Under the pieces are notes generated by a model. That model was not told the origin of the DNA. It saw nothing but the letters and a program-made list of their open reading frames with translations, and did no database searches. Positions 49,901 to 57,507 of a stretch of DNA of 64,000 nucleotides are shown in pieces. The position numbers were made by a program, and so were the translations under genes. The stretch is taken from NCBI GenBank assembly GCA_963712465.1, contig CAVQHY010000006.1:372001-436000 (forward strand), read 5' to 3'. This DNA comes from CAVQHY01 sp963712465 (lineage in GTDB: Bacteria; Actinomycetota; Thermoleophilia; Gaiellales; Gaiellaceae). Positions within the stretch are counted from its first letter, which is position 1, and each line of letters begins with the position of its first letter.

Positions 49901-50897
49901 TCGCGACGTGGAACTCGACCATGAGCGAGCGGTTCGTGCCGTGCTCGTACTGCCCGACGAAGCCGTCGGCCTGCAGCCAGCCGGCGAGCGCGGCCTCCGC
50001 CGCGGGGACCTGGAGCTGCTCGTAGTCGTCGAGCTGGTCGAAGGCCCCCTCGTCGCTGTCGTGTGCCGTTGGTCCACCGGCCGTCACGAGCGCGGGCGCA
50101 GCGACCTTCGCGCGATGTGGATGCAGATGAAGTCGCATGCCGGGGACGAGCTCGTCGACGCGGAGCCAGCGCGGCTCGGTGCGGCGCTCGTGGACGGCCT
50201 TGACTACGTGATCCGGAGTTGCCTCGATGAAGCTGCCGTTTCGGAGCGTCACCCGATATACGGGCTTTCGCCCGTTCGCCTTCACAGCGACGATGCGCGT
50301 CGTACCGGACGAGTCGTAGACCTGTCGCCCGACCTGCCCTTCCTCCACTAGCTCGCCGATGGGAACCATGCCCTCTGGCGTCGAAACCTTCTGGTGGTAC
50401 GGCATGCATGCCGAGCACTGCGGCTTCTCCTCGAACCCGACGTTGAACCACACGGGCGAGTTGAAGGCGGCGAGCTGGTTGACGAGGATCGACTTGAGCT
50501 CGGCCTCGAACGTCTCGGCCTCGCCCTCGTCGGCGAAGTAGCCGCCCTGGCGGCCCCAGCCGGCGATCGTCTCGACGACACGGCCGATCATGTGCTTGAC
50601 GCTCGTCTCGCGCTCGGGCGAGCTCATCCGGCCGCGGAAGTACTTCTGCGCCACGATGTTCGTCGCCGTCTGCGACCAGAACCTCGGGAACTCGACGTTC
50701 TTCTGCTCGAAGACCGGGCCGTCCTTGCCCGGGATGTGGGCGTCGCGGATCTCCCACTCGACCTCGTCGTAGGGATCGCGCCCGGGGATCGTCAGCACAC
50801 GCTCCACGCCGACCGAGCGAGTCGGGTCGACCACCCGGTTCTCGAGGGCGTCGTCGGGGATCGACGGTGCTAGTTCGGTGCCTTCAACGGACGCCAT
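46974..50897 (-). CDS. nrdJ: B12-dependent class II ribonucleotide reductase with intein
   Basis: The 1307-aa precursor makes deoxyribonucleotides using adenosylcobalamin. After intein removal ~918 residues remain, a normal length. The host has NSPVWFNVGFEEKPQCSA then CFILSIEDSMDSILDW, IFRGGSGSGINLSKLRSS, NPCSEYMSIDDSACNLASLN with the radical-site Asn/Cys/Glu, and PTGTISFLMDCDTTGVEPDF. The C-terminal CAKCGGRMIRTGACYTCRDC is a zinc/redox tail. ATG 50897 follows GGGAGG; the longer frame to 50948 lacks support. Confidence 0.96.
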   Translation of the reverse strand: MASVEGTELAPSIPDDALENRVVDPTRSVGVERVLTIPGRDPYDEVEWEIRDAHIPGKDGPVFEQKNVEFPRFWSQTATNIVAQKYFRGRMSSPERETSVKHMIGRVVETIAGWGRQGGYFADEGEAETFEAELKSILVNQLAAFNSPVWFNVGFEEKPQCSACMPYHQKVSTPEGMVPIGELVEEGQVGRQVYDSSGTTRIVAVKANGRKPVYRVTLRNGSFIEATPDHVVKAVHERRTEPRWLRVDELVPGMRLHLHPHRAKVAAPALVTAGGPTAHDSDEGAFDQLDDYEQLQVPAAEAALAGWLQADGFVGQYEHGTNRSLMVEFHVANDDEHTWVIDNLDVALPGVHRHEREVALQDEELGYRKIRLYGEVLRDFVERWELLNRGTDIRVPSRLWTASHEEICAYLRSIFQADGYVSVRRERGCESGRVGFAVIGERWAEDVQLLLTVVGIYSRRLRRAELRENRHDLHEVQIGIGSERARFAELVGFPGEEKQRKLVDSLLLRDPKRCPDLREEEIVAIEPLGVQEVYDIQTESGEYLSNNVAVHNCFILSIEDSMDSILDWIRREGVIFRGGSGSGINLSKLRSSQEQLSKGGYASGPVSFMRGADASAGTIKSGGKTRRAAKMVVLDVDHPDVEEFIWCKAHEEEKARVLEASGYDMSLNSPDWASIQYQNANNSVRVTDAFMQAVEASADWNLTARTDGSVVRTIPARDLLRQAAEAAWKCADPGVQYDTTINSWHTLPNTGRINASNPCSEYMSIDDSACNLASLNLMKFRRDDGEFDVEAFEHACDVVFLAQEILVGYSSYPTPEIERNARAFRQLGLGYANLGALLMARGLPYDSDEGRAYAAAITALMTGRGYRKSAEVAARMGPFAGYQPNRAAMIGVIAKHRAAVGNIEHAHAVPDDLLSAARKAWDDALDLGEIHGFRNAQATVLAPTGTISFLMDCDTTGVEPDFSLVKSKKLVGGGEITIVNKTVPMALERLGYSPNETSEIEAFIDERGSVVGAPHLKAEHYPVFDCAIGERAIHHMGHVKMMGAVQPFISGAISKTVNLPEQTTVDEVGGLLVDAWKLGVKAIAIYRDNCKVAQPLSKKADAAAAAPSPEPKQERRRLPDDRTEIGRKFRVGDYEGYIHVGLYDDGKPGDVFVDIAKEGTTLAGLINSLMISVSLGLQYGVPLEVYVSKFAHMRFEPSGLTNDADIRTAKSLVDYIFRWLGKKFLDPDTQAELGIMSEEVRRRLTEGYENGESAPVATPELPAASPGQTALFNAWEDAVECAKCGGRMIRTGACYTCRDCGTNTGCG
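49242..50408 (-). mobile_element. 389-aa intein with LAGLIDADG homing endonuclease in nrdJ
   Basis: The intein starts at Cys (codon 50406-50408, CMPYHQKVSTPEGMVPIG) and ends AVHN before the host Cys of CFILSIED, giving Cys1, terminal His-Asn and a +1 Cys. Block B is EATPDHVVKAVH. Two dodecapeptides, LAGWLQADGFVG and YLRSIFQADGYVS, are LAGLIDADG-type with their acidic residues kept. EEIVAIEPLGVQEVYDIQTE is block F. All splicing and nuclease residues look intact. Confidence 0.95.
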
Positions 50898-50934
50898 CGC
50901 TCGCCTCCCAAGGGTATCGCTTTCCGGCTGGCCC

Positions 50935-51000
50935 CCGACTGCCTGCAAAGGGGGTCCGGAAGGTAGAACGGCGCCCGGACGGACCCCCGATTTGCAGGGG
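50935..51000 (-). terminator. Strong two-part inverted repeat between nrdJ and the upstream secreted-protein gene
   Basis: GGGGGTCCG pairs with CGGACCCCC around a ~21-nt loop, extended by CCTGCAAA and TTTGCAGG with a 2-nt bulge. It follows the stop of the gene at 51009 on the same strand and precedes nrdJ. There is no U-tract, so it is either a stem-only terminator or a 5'-UTR structure of nrdJ. Confidence 0.5.
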
Positions 51001-51008
51001 TTTCTACG

Positions 51009-51689
51009 CTAGACGCCGGGGCGTCCGGGGGGAGCCGGCGGGTCGCTGCGAACCTTGCGGGCCTGCAGCCTGCGGGCGACTAGACCCGCCGAGCCGGCCG
51101 CGAGCAGGAGGATCGCGAGTCCCGCGACGATGAGAACCGGCAGCGGCAGGGCGTCCGCGCTCTCCGGCCCGATGCTCTCGAGGACGTCCTTGGCGACGCC
51201 GCCGCTCGAGCCGTTGGCCTGCGAGCCGTCGCCGTCGAGGCTGGGCGGCGTGTTGTCGTTTCCGAGGCCGCCGTCGTTGCCGTCCTCCGGGTAGATCCCC
51301 CCGAGGACCTCGCTCGTGGTCGTCTGCGTGTCGTCCGGATCCTGCTCGATGCCGTTCTGGTTCGTGCCGTTGCTCGTGGGCTCGCCTGACGGCGGGGACG
51401 GGCTCGGGGGAGGGGTGCCCGTTTGCTGTCTGTTTCGGATCGCCGTCTGCTGCGCCCGCTTGATGTCGTCGGGAGCCGACGAGTACGTCTGGACGTCGTC
51501 CGGGAGCAGCTTCAGCGCGTCGCGGTAGCAATGGAGCGGATAGACCCCGTCGACGACGCCGTTTCCGTACCAGTCGTCAACGACCTTCTGCCCGCAGGAC
51601 TTGGCCGCGGAGGCGGGGGCCGCCGTGAGAACGACGACAAGCGCGCCCAGGAGGGCCGCGCAGACGATTCTCTTCGCGGTCTCGGTCAC
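51009..51689 (-). CDS. Secreted, C-terminally membrane-anchored protein of unknown function
   Basis: The 226-aa protein has a signal peptide (IVCAALLGALVVVLTAAPAS), a small Cys-containing domain (SCGQKVVDDWYGNGVVDGVY, HCYRDALKLLPDD), a disordered Pro/Ser/Gly/Asn-rich linker (residues ~90-165), and a C-terminal helix (PLPVLIVAGLAILLLAAGSA) with a basic tail. This is the layout of a wall-spanning surface protein. I cannot assign a role. Confidence 0.7.
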   Translation of the reverse strand: MTETAKRIVCAALLGALVVVLTAAPASAAKSCGQKVVDDWYGNGVVDGVYPLHCYRDALKLLPDDVQTYSSAPDDIKRAQQTAIRNRQQTGTPPPSPSPPSGEPTSNGTNQNGIEQDPDDTQTTTSEVLGGIYPEDGNDGGLGNDNTPPSLDGDGSQANGSSGGVAKDVLESIGPESADALPLPVLIVAGLAILLLAAGSAGLVARRLQARKVRSDPPAPPGRPGV

Positions 51690-51724
51690 AAAAAGGAAGG
51701 CGGGAAGGCCGCGCGCGAGCGGCC

Positions 51725-51754
51725 ATCATACGCGGGGGTTCGTCGAAGGGTCAA
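51725..51754 (-). promoter_or_regulatory. Canonical sigma-70 type promoter of the secreted-protein gene
   Basis: On the minus strand TTGACC, an 18-bp spacer and TATGAT stand ~35 nt before GTG 51689, giving a normal leader, in contrast to the leaderless pattern elsewhere. Confidence 0.6.
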
Positions 51755-51860
51755 ACCAGCATCGCCCAGCGGTCCACCATAGTGTGCCTTGATCGGATGA
51801 CGTCGCCGTAATCGGCCTGTAAGCGCTTTGTTAGGACAGTAGGTCGGGCAGGCGCTGTGC

Positions 51861-51866
51861 TAGCTT
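51861..51866 (+). promoter_or_regulatory. -10 box of O-antigen ligase-like gene
   Basis: TAGCTT ends 8 nt before ATG 51875; there is no ribosome site. Confidence 0.45.
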
Positions 51867-51874
51867 CATCGCCC

Positions 51875-53911
51875 ATGCGAGTGGCCTTGGAGGAGGGCCG
51901 CGAGACCGCGGCTCCGCCCCCGGCCGCCGGTGCCCTCTCGCAGACCTCCACGGCCGGGCGCCTGCTGCTCACGCTCGGCGGAGCCCTCCTGGTCGCGACG
52001 GTGTTTCTCGGCGACGGCTCGAGCCGCGAGCGGCTGTTCTGGATCGGCACCGCCGCGACGCTCGTCGCCTGCGGCGCGCTCGGGGCGGCGCTGACCGGGA
52101 CGATCCCGTGGCCGCGGCTGACACGCGCGGGGGTCGTCCTCGTCGGCTCCGTCGCGGGCCTCGTTGCAGTCACCGCCCTCACGATCGTCTGGTCGGTCGC
52201 TCCGGATCTCTCGTGGGACTACGCGAATCGCGCGTTCCTCTATCTCGCGCTGCTCGCCGTCGGGCTGTTCATCGGAGCTCTCGTCGAACGTGCCCCGGTT
52301 GCTACAGCCTGGGGTCTCACCGTCGTCGTCGCCGCGGCGGTCGGCTGGGGGCTGGCCGGAAAGATCGCTCCGGGTCTGTACGCCGACGGCGGCCGCATCG
52401 CCCGGCTTCGCGCTCCCGTGGACTACTGGAACGCGCTCGCGCTCCTGCTCGCGATGGGGATGCCTCTGGCTCTGTGGCTCGCCGAGCTCCCCCGGCTCTC
52501 ACGACGGGTGCGAGGGCTCGGAGCGGTGCTCCTGTTCGCGCTCGTGGTCGCGACGTTCCTGACCTACTCGCGCGGGGGCATCCTCGTTGCGGGAGTCGCC
52601 GTCGTCGCGTGGCTGTGGCTCTCGTCGAGCCGGCTCGCCTCGCTGACGACGATCGCCGTAGCCCTGCTCGGGGGACTGGCCGTGTCGGCCTGGGCGTTTC
52701 GCCAGGCGGGCCTCGTCGAGGATCTCGAGCCGTACTCGGCCCGCGTGCGGGACGGCTGGCACCTCGGCCTCGTGCTCGCGATCGTCGGCGCGGTCGTCTG
52801 GGGCGTGCACGTCGTCATCTCCCGACAGCTCGAGACGAACGCCCGTCTCGCCGGGCAGTCGAGCCGTATCGCCCGGACGGTGGCGATCGCCCTCGCAGCA
52901 TTGGTCGTCGGGGTGCTGCTCGCGCTCGCCCTGCGTGGGGGCGACCCGAAGGGATGGCTCGACGCCCAGCTGGATGAGTTCTCCAGCCCGACTGCGACCC
53001 AGGTGGCGCAGGACCCGAGCCGGCTGGGGTCGCTCAACGCGAACAACCGCTGGCAGTGGTGGCAGACGGCGTGGAGCTCTTTCGTCGACCGGCCGCTCGG
53101 CGGCACCGGCGCCGGGACGTTCGAGATCGTCAACGCGAAGCAACGCACGAGCGCGCTGACGGCCACCGAGCCCCACAACGTACCGTTGCAGTTCCTCGGC
53201 GAGACGGGGATCTTCGGCTTCGTGCTCCTCGTCGTCTCCGTCGTCGCGGCGATCGTCGCCGTGCGAGAGGCCCTGCGCCGGCTCGACGGTATCGAGCGGA
53301 CGGCTACGGCAGCGCTCGCAGCCGGAATGATCGCATTCCTGGTCCACTCGGTCGGCGACAAGGACTGGGACTACGTCGCCGTCACCGGGCCGCTGTGTCT
53401 CACGCTCGGGGTCGTCGTCGCCTCGGGTATGCGCCCGGGGGCGCGGAGCCGCCGGCGGATCTGGCCCGCGCTCGGCGCCGTCGTCCTCGCCTGGGCATCG
53501 CTCTACTCGCTCGCGGCGCCGTTTTTCGCGAACCGCTCCGTCGCCCGCGCCTACGAGCTGATCGGAACCCAGGCGGCCGTCGACGCGGCCTCGCGCGCGG
53601 CGTCGCTGAATCCGCTCGCCGTCGAGCCGCTGTTCGCCAAGGCGGCGGCCTACGACGTCCTCGGCGTCCAGGTGGGGGCGGACGAGGCGCTCCGGAGGGC
53701 GGTGGCGCTCCAGCCCGAGAACCCCGAGGCGTGGTACCGGCTGGCCGACTTCGAGTTCTACGTGATCGAGGAGTACGGGCGTGCGTATCGGGACGCGCTG
53801 AGGGCGTACCATCTCGATCCGTTCGACCGGGACATCGGCGCGCTCAAGGACGCGATCGAGCAGAAGTTCCTCGAGCTCAAGGCGGCCGACTGCGCGGCGG
53901 GCAAGTGCTGA
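51875..53911 (+). CDS. O-antigen ligase/polymerase-like membrane protein with TPR-like tail
   Basis: The 678-aa protein has about eleven membrane segments in residues 30-545. The Wzy/WaaL-type region is NNRWQWWQTAWSSFVDRPLGGTGAGTFEI followed by TATEPHNVPLQFLGETGIFG, where the H-N-P/x-E pattern is the signature of the O-antigen ligase family. A C-terminal helical region (NPLAVEPLFAKAAAYDVLG, ALQPENPEAWYRLADFEFYV) looks like TPR repeats. It probably polymerises or attaches surface glycan. ATG 51875 is chosen over GTG 51857 by the TAGCTT box. Confidence 0.88.
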   Translation: MRVALEEGRETAAPPPAAGALSQTSTAGRLLLTLGGALLVATVFLGDGSSRERLFWIGTAATLVACGALGAALTGTIPWPRLTRAGVVLVGSVAGLVAVTALTIVWSVAPDLSWDYANRAFLYLALLAVGLFIGALVERAPVATAWGLTVVVAAAVGWGLAGKIAPGLYADGGRIARLRAPVDYWNALALLLAMGMPLALWLAELPRLSRRVRGLGAVLLFALVVATFLTYSRGGILVAGVAVVAWLWLSSSRLASLTTIAVALLGGLAVSAWAFRQAGLVEDLEPYSARVRDGWHLGLVLAIVGAVVWGVHVVISRQLETNARLAGQSSRIARTVAIALAALVVGVLLALALRGGDPKGWLDAQLDEFSSPTATQVAQDPSRLGSLNANNRWQWWQTAWSSFVDRPLGGTGAGTFEIVNAKQRTSALTATEPHNVPLQFLGETGIFGFVLLVVSVVAAIVAVREALRRLDGIERTATAALAAGMIAFLVHSVGDKDWDYVAVTGPLCLTLGVVVASGMRPGARSRRRIWPALGAVVLAWASLYSLAAPFFANRSVARAYELIGTQAAVDAASRAASLNPLAVEPLFAKAAAYDVLGVQVGADEALRRAVALQPENPEAWYRLADFEFYVIEEYGRAYRDALRAYHLDPFDRDIGALKDAIEQKFLELKAADCAAGKC

Positions 53912-53919
53912 CCAGGGCG

Positions 53920-54459
53920 TTACCCGCCGACGATGAGCACGAGGTGCGCTCCGGCGAGGTCGCCCGCGGTCATGCCGTCGAGCGGCGAGACCTGCTTCAG
54001 GCGCACGTCCTTCGCGAGCCGGTGGGCCTCGCCCTTGTGGCCGGGGCGGTACATCACGATCGAGCGGTGAAAGTCGAGGCGGGGCGCGTTGCCCGTGCCC
54101 GCGAGGATGTAGTCGAGCCCACGGACCACGGCCGCGGCCTGGCCCGCCGCCCCGGCGCGGCCGTTTCCGTTCAGGACGAGCACTGACGTCCTGTTCCGCG
54201 GCAGCTTCGCGGCGGGGATCTCGTGCTTCGGCAGCGTTGCGGCGTTCGCCCTGGCGGGCTTGGCGTCCTTCGGGGCGACCTTCGCGGCTGCGATCTCGGT
54301 CGCAGCTGCCTTCTCGACCGTGTCGGCGAACGGCCTTGCGAAGATCGCGACGGCGGCGACCACGAGGAGCACCAGCTCGAGCGCCGCAATCGCGGCGGCG
54401 AGAAGCGCCGCCGAGCGCCACTGCGTAGCTCGGAGCGGAGACGAAGCGGGATGATCCAC
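53920..54459 (-). CDS. LytR C-terminal domain membrane protein
   Basis: The 179-aa protein has a membrane helix (AALLAAAIAALELVLLVVAA), a charged coiled stretch, and a LytR_C domain: TSVLVLNGNGRAGAAGQAAA, RSIVMYRPGHKGEAHRLAKD and GAHLVLIVGG. The domain accompanies wall-polymer ligases and is extracellular. It starts (GTG) 8 nt after the epimerase stop, so the two form an operon, and ends next to the convergent ligase-like gene. Confidence 0.85.
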   Translation of the reverse strand: MDHPASSPLRATQWRSAALLAAAIAALELVLLVVAAVAIFARPFADTVEKAAATEIAAAKVAPKDAKPARANAATLPKHEIPAAKLPRNRTSVLVLNGNGRAGAAGQAAAVVRGLDYILAGTGNAPRLDFHRSIVMYRPGHKGEAHRLAKDVRLKQVSPLDGMTAGDLAGAHLVLIVGG

Positions 54460-54467
54460 GGGGCGCT

Positions 54468-55403
54468 CTAGTTCGCCCCCGCGGCATCCACTCCTCCCGG
54501 GCTCAGCGACCTCCAGGTCGAGGCGAGCCCGTCGTCCAGGGACGTTCCCGCGATGAAGCCGAGGCCCGCCTTCGCGCGCGACGGATCGAGCGCGCTGCGA
54601 CCCAGCTCGCCGAGTCGGGCCGGGGCGAGCCGGGGCTCGACGTGGACGCCGCTCGCGCGGCTGCAGGCGTCGAGCAGCTCGAGCACCGACGTCTCCCGGC
54701 CGGTGCCGACGTTGAACGTGCCGCTGTCGCGCGTCGCCGCTGCGAGGGTCGCCCGGGCGACGTCCCCCGCGAAGACGTAGTCGCGCGTCTGACTGCCGTC
54801 GCCGAAGACGGTCGGAGGCTCGCCGCGCACGAGGTGGCCGAGGAAGATCGCGACCACCCCCGCCTCCCCGTGGGGATCCTGCCGGGGTCCGTAGACGTTG
54901 CCGTAGCGCAGGACGCTATGCCGGGCCCCGTAGAGACGGTTGTAGGTGCCGAGGTACTCCTCGGCCGCGAGCTTCGACGCGCCGTAAGGCGCGAGCGGAA
55001 GCCTGGGGGCGTCCTCCGTGGCCGGGCGCTCGCATTCGCCGTAGATCGCGCCGCCGGTCGAGGCGAAGACGACGCGGCCGCCGTGCGCGCGTGCGGACTC
55101 GAGGACGCGGATCGTGCCGACGACGTTGACCTCGCAGTCGAAGTCGGGACGCTCGACCGAGACGCGGACGTCCGGCTGCGCAGCGAGATGGAAGCAGACG
55201 TCGGGTCGCAGGTCGCGAAAGGCGGACGACACCGCCTCGGCGTCGCGGACGTCGGCCCGGACCAGGGTCACGCTCGGATCCACGTTGTCCCGCTTTCCGC
55301 GCGAGAGGTCGTCGAGCACGAGCACCTCGTCGCCGCGGGCCACCAGAGCGTCGACCACATGGGATCCGATGAACCCGGCGCCTCCGGTGACGATCGCACG
55401 CAC
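54468..55403 (-). CDS. NAD-dependent sugar-nucleotide epimerase/dehydratase (GalE-like)
   Basis: The 311-aa extended SDR begins AIVTGGAGFIGSHVVDALVA with the NAD loop. FHLAAQPDVRVSVERPDFD, the Ser/Thr FASTGGAIYGE, the catalytic YGASKLAAEEYL, and LRYGNVYGPRQDPHGEAGVV follow. It is close to UDP-glucose 4-epimerase but could act on other nucleotide sugars feeding surface polysaccharide. The GTG start is preceded by TAGGAT at 8 nt (55412-55417). Confidence 0.92.
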   Translation of the reverse strand: MRAIVTGGAGFIGSHVVDALVARGDEVLVLDDLSRGKRDNVDPSVTLVRADVRDAEAVSSAFRDLRPDVCFHLAAQPDVRVSVERPDFDCEVNVVGTIRVLESARAHGGRVVFASTGGAIYGECERPATEDAPRLPLAPYGASKLAAEEYLGTYNRLYGARHSVLRYGNVYGPRQDPHGEAGVVAIFLGHLVRGEPPTVFGDGSQTRDYVFAGDVARATLAAATRDSGTFNVGTGRETSVLELLDACSRASGVHVEPRLAPARLGELGRSALDPSRAKAGLGFIAGTSLDDGLASTWRSLSPGGVDAAGAN

Positions 55404-55411
55404 GAACAGTG

Positions 55412-55417
55412 ATCCTA
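55412..55417 (-). promoter_or_regulatory. -10 box of epimerase gene
   Basis: TAGGAT on the minus strand ends 8 nt before the GTG start. Confidence 0.45.
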
Positions 55418-55464
55418 TGCGCGCCGGTGTCGTTCGTCGGTTCCGTCAGCCACAATCCGGCCGT

Positions 55465-56301
55465 ATGACCTGGCGTCGGCTCCTCGCGCTCGTCGCGGCC
55501 CTGTCCGCGTGCCTCGGAGCGACGGCGCTCGGGCTGGCCCGTGCAGCTCCGGCGGACGGCCTTCGCCTGTCGGCGACGTCGTACATCGCCGTCGACGCCG
55601 AGACCGGCGCGATCATCCTCGCCAGACAGGAGCACGTTCGGCGGCCGATCGCGTCGCTGACGAAGATGATGACCGGCCTGCTCGCGATCGAGTCCGGCGA
55701 CCTGGCGCGCAAGGTGCGCGTGCCGAAGGTCGCCACCCAGGTCGAGCCGAACCTCGACGGGCTGAGGCCGAAGCGCTGGTACTCGCTTCGCCTGCTCCTC
55801 TACTCCGCACTGCTCGAGTCGAACAACGACGCGGCGGCCACCCTCGGCTACCACGTCGGCGAGGGGTCGCTCGCGCGGTTCTACGCGAAGGAGAACGCCC
55901 GCGCAGTCGACCTCGGGATGAGCGAGACCACGTACGCGAGCGCGTCGGGGCTGAACGACGACACGAACCTCTCGACCGCGTATGACCAGGCAATCCTGGG
56001 ACGGTTTGCACTGTCCAACCCGGCCTTCAGGCGGATCGTCGGCACGCGCCGGAAGTTCTTTCGCTGGCCGCCTCCGACCTACGGCAAGGAGTACGTGAAC
56101 CACAACCGGATGCTCGCCTCGTACGCCGGGACCTACGGCATCAAGACGGGTTACACGTCGAAGGCGGGCGGGTGTCTCGCGGTCGCCGTCCGCCGCGGCG
56201 GCCGCTCCATCGTCGCGGTCGCGCTCGGGTCGAGGAACATCTGGAGCGACATGCCGAAGCTCGTCGACCGCGCGTTCGCGAAGCTCGGCGGCGGCGACTG
56301 A
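55465..56301 (+). CDS. dacA: D-alanyl-D-alanine carboxypeptidase (S11)
   Basis: The 278-aa penicillin-binding protein trims the terminal D-Ala of peptidoglycan stems. It has a signal peptide (LLALVAALSACLGATALGLA), the SxxK motif PIASLTKMMTGL, the SxN motif ALLESNNDAAATLGY and the KTG motif GIKTGYTSKAGG. The C-terminal anchor helix of classical DacA is absent, so the protein should be released or held otherwise. CACAAT lies 8 nt before the ATG. The stop overlaps the tmk ATG (TGATG). Confidence 0.94.
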   Translation: MTWRRLLALVAALSACLGATALGLARAAPADGLRLSATSYIAVDAETGAIILARQEHVRRPIASLTKMMTGLLAIESGDLARKVRVPKVATQVEPNLDGLRPKRWYSLRLLLYSALLESNNDAAATLGYHVGEGSLARFYAKENARAVDLGMSETTYASASGLNDDTNLSTAYDQAILGRFALSNPAFRRIVGTRRKFFRWPPPTYGKEYVNHNRMLASYAGTYGIKTGYTSKAGGCLAVAVRRGGRSIVAVALGSRNIWSDMPKLVDRAFAKLGGGD

Positions 56302-56900
56302 TGTTCGTGACCTTCGAGGGGCTCGACGGCTCCGGAAAGTCGACGCAGGCGCACCTGCTCGCCGAGCAGCTGCGATCCGAGGGTCGCGACGTCGTCGAGA
56401 CGCGGGAGCCGGGCGGGACGGCGCTCGGCGAGGGCATCCGCGAGCTCCTCCTTCACGGCGACCGCGTCACGCCGTGGGCCGAGGCGGCGCTGTTCGCGGC
56501 CGCGCGGGCACAGCTGGTCGAGGCGGTGATCCGGCCCGCCGTCGACCGCGGGGCCGACGTCGTGTGCGACCGCTACCTCGACTCGTCCCTCGCCTACCAG
56601 GGGATCGCGCGCGGCCTCGGGGTCGACCGCGTGCTCGACCTCAACCTCGCCGCGGTCGGGAGCCTCCTTCCCGACCGCACGATCCTCCTGCTCGTCTCGC
56701 CCGAGGAAGCCGCTGCCCGTCGCGGCGGCGGCCCGGTCGACAGGATCGAACGCGAGGGCGACGACTTCGCACGGCGGGTCGACGCCGCCTACCGCGAGCT
56801 CGCAGCGGCCTTCCCCCTCCGCATCGTCGCGCTCGACGGCACGCTCGAGCCGGAGCGGCTGGCAGGGCGCGTCCGCGAGCAGCTGCGCGATCTCCCCTGA
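56301..56900 (+). CDS. tmk: Thymidylate kinase
   Basis: The 199-aa kinase converts dTMP to dTDP. It opens MFVTFEGLDGSGKSTQAHLL with the P-loop, then TREPGGTALGEGIRELLL with the DR/E-type base site, VCDRYLDSSLAYQG, and a lid region RRGGGPVDRIEREG. It overlaps dacA by 1 nt. tmk and holB commonly neighbour each other; here a cysteine hydrolase gene lies between them. Confidence 0.96.
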   Translation: MFVTFEGLDGSGKSTQAHLLAEQLRSEGRDVVETREPGGTALGEGIRELLLHGDRVTPWAEAALFAAARAQLVEAVIRPAVDRGADVVCDRYLDSSLAYQGIARGLGVDRVLDLNLAAVGSLLPDRTILLLVSPEEAAARRGGGPVDRIEREGDDFARRVDAAYRELAAAFPLRIVALDGTLEPERLAGRVREQLRDLP

Positions 56901-56905
56901 CGCAG

Positions 56906-56911
56906 TAGTGT
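56906..56911 (+). promoter_or_regulatory. -10 box of cysteine hydrolase gene (56920)
   Basis: TAGTGT ends 8 nt before GTG 56920. Confidence 0.45.
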
Positions 56912-56919
56912 CCGCCGCG

Positions 56920-57501
56920 GTGACCGCCCAGGGGCTGATCGACGTCGACGACAGCGTCCTGTGCGTCGTGGACGTCCAGCCGTGGTTTCTCGATCGGCTC
57001 GGCGACGAGGCCGCGACTCGCCTGGTCGCCCGCGTCGCCTGGCTGTGCCGGGTTGCCGGCGCGCTGGGCGTGCCGGTCGTCGTGACCGAGGAGCAGCCGG
57101 GCGACAACGACCGCACGCCGCCGCAGATCACGGATGCCCTTCCGGCCGGGACACCCGTGCTCGAGAAGCCCACCTTCGGGCTTGCCGCGGTGCCGGAGAT
57201 CCTCGCCGCCGTCGAGAGCCACGGGCGGCGCACACCGGTGCTGGTCGGCATGGAGACCGACGTCTGCATCGCACACTCGGCGCTCGGCCTCGCCGACCGC
57301 GGCCACCGCGCCGTCGTCGTCCGCGACGCCGTCGCGTCGCCGGGACGTGACCACGCCTACGGCCTCAGGCGGCTGCGCGAGGCCGGCGTGTTGCTCCTCG
57401 GTGTGAAGGGCCTGTACTACGAGTGGGTTCGGACGGTCGAGCGGTCGCGGGCAACCAGGCAGGCGGCCGAGCTTCCACTCGAGGCCGGCCTCGTCCTCTG
57501 A
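56920..57501 (+). CDS. Cysteine hydrolase, isochorismatase family
   Basis: The 193-aa protein has the family triad: Asp in VLCVVDVQPWFLD, Lys in PVLEKPTFGLA, and Cys in VLVGMETDVCIAHSALGLA. MAP/isochorismatase-like enzymes hydrolyse amides or vinyl ethers; the substrate is unknown. It interrupts the usual tmk-holB pair yet has its own TAGTGT box, so it may be an insertion into the replication operon. Confidence 0.88.
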   Translation: MTAQGLIDVDDSVLCVVDVQPWFLDRLGDEAATRLVARVAWLCRVAGALGVPVVVTEEQPGDNDRTPPQITDALPAGTPVLEKPTFGLAAVPEILAAVESHGRRTPVLVGMETDVCIAHSALGLADRGHRAVVVRDAVASPGRDHAYGLRRLREAGVLLLGVKGLYYEWVRTVERSRATRQAAELPLEAGLVL

Positions 57502-57507
57502 CGGGCA

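Noticed and set aside
50898..51008. Adenosylcobalamin riboswitch upstream of the B12-dependent reductase
   Set aside because: The space is too short and lacks the B12-box consensus; only a simple hairpin is present.
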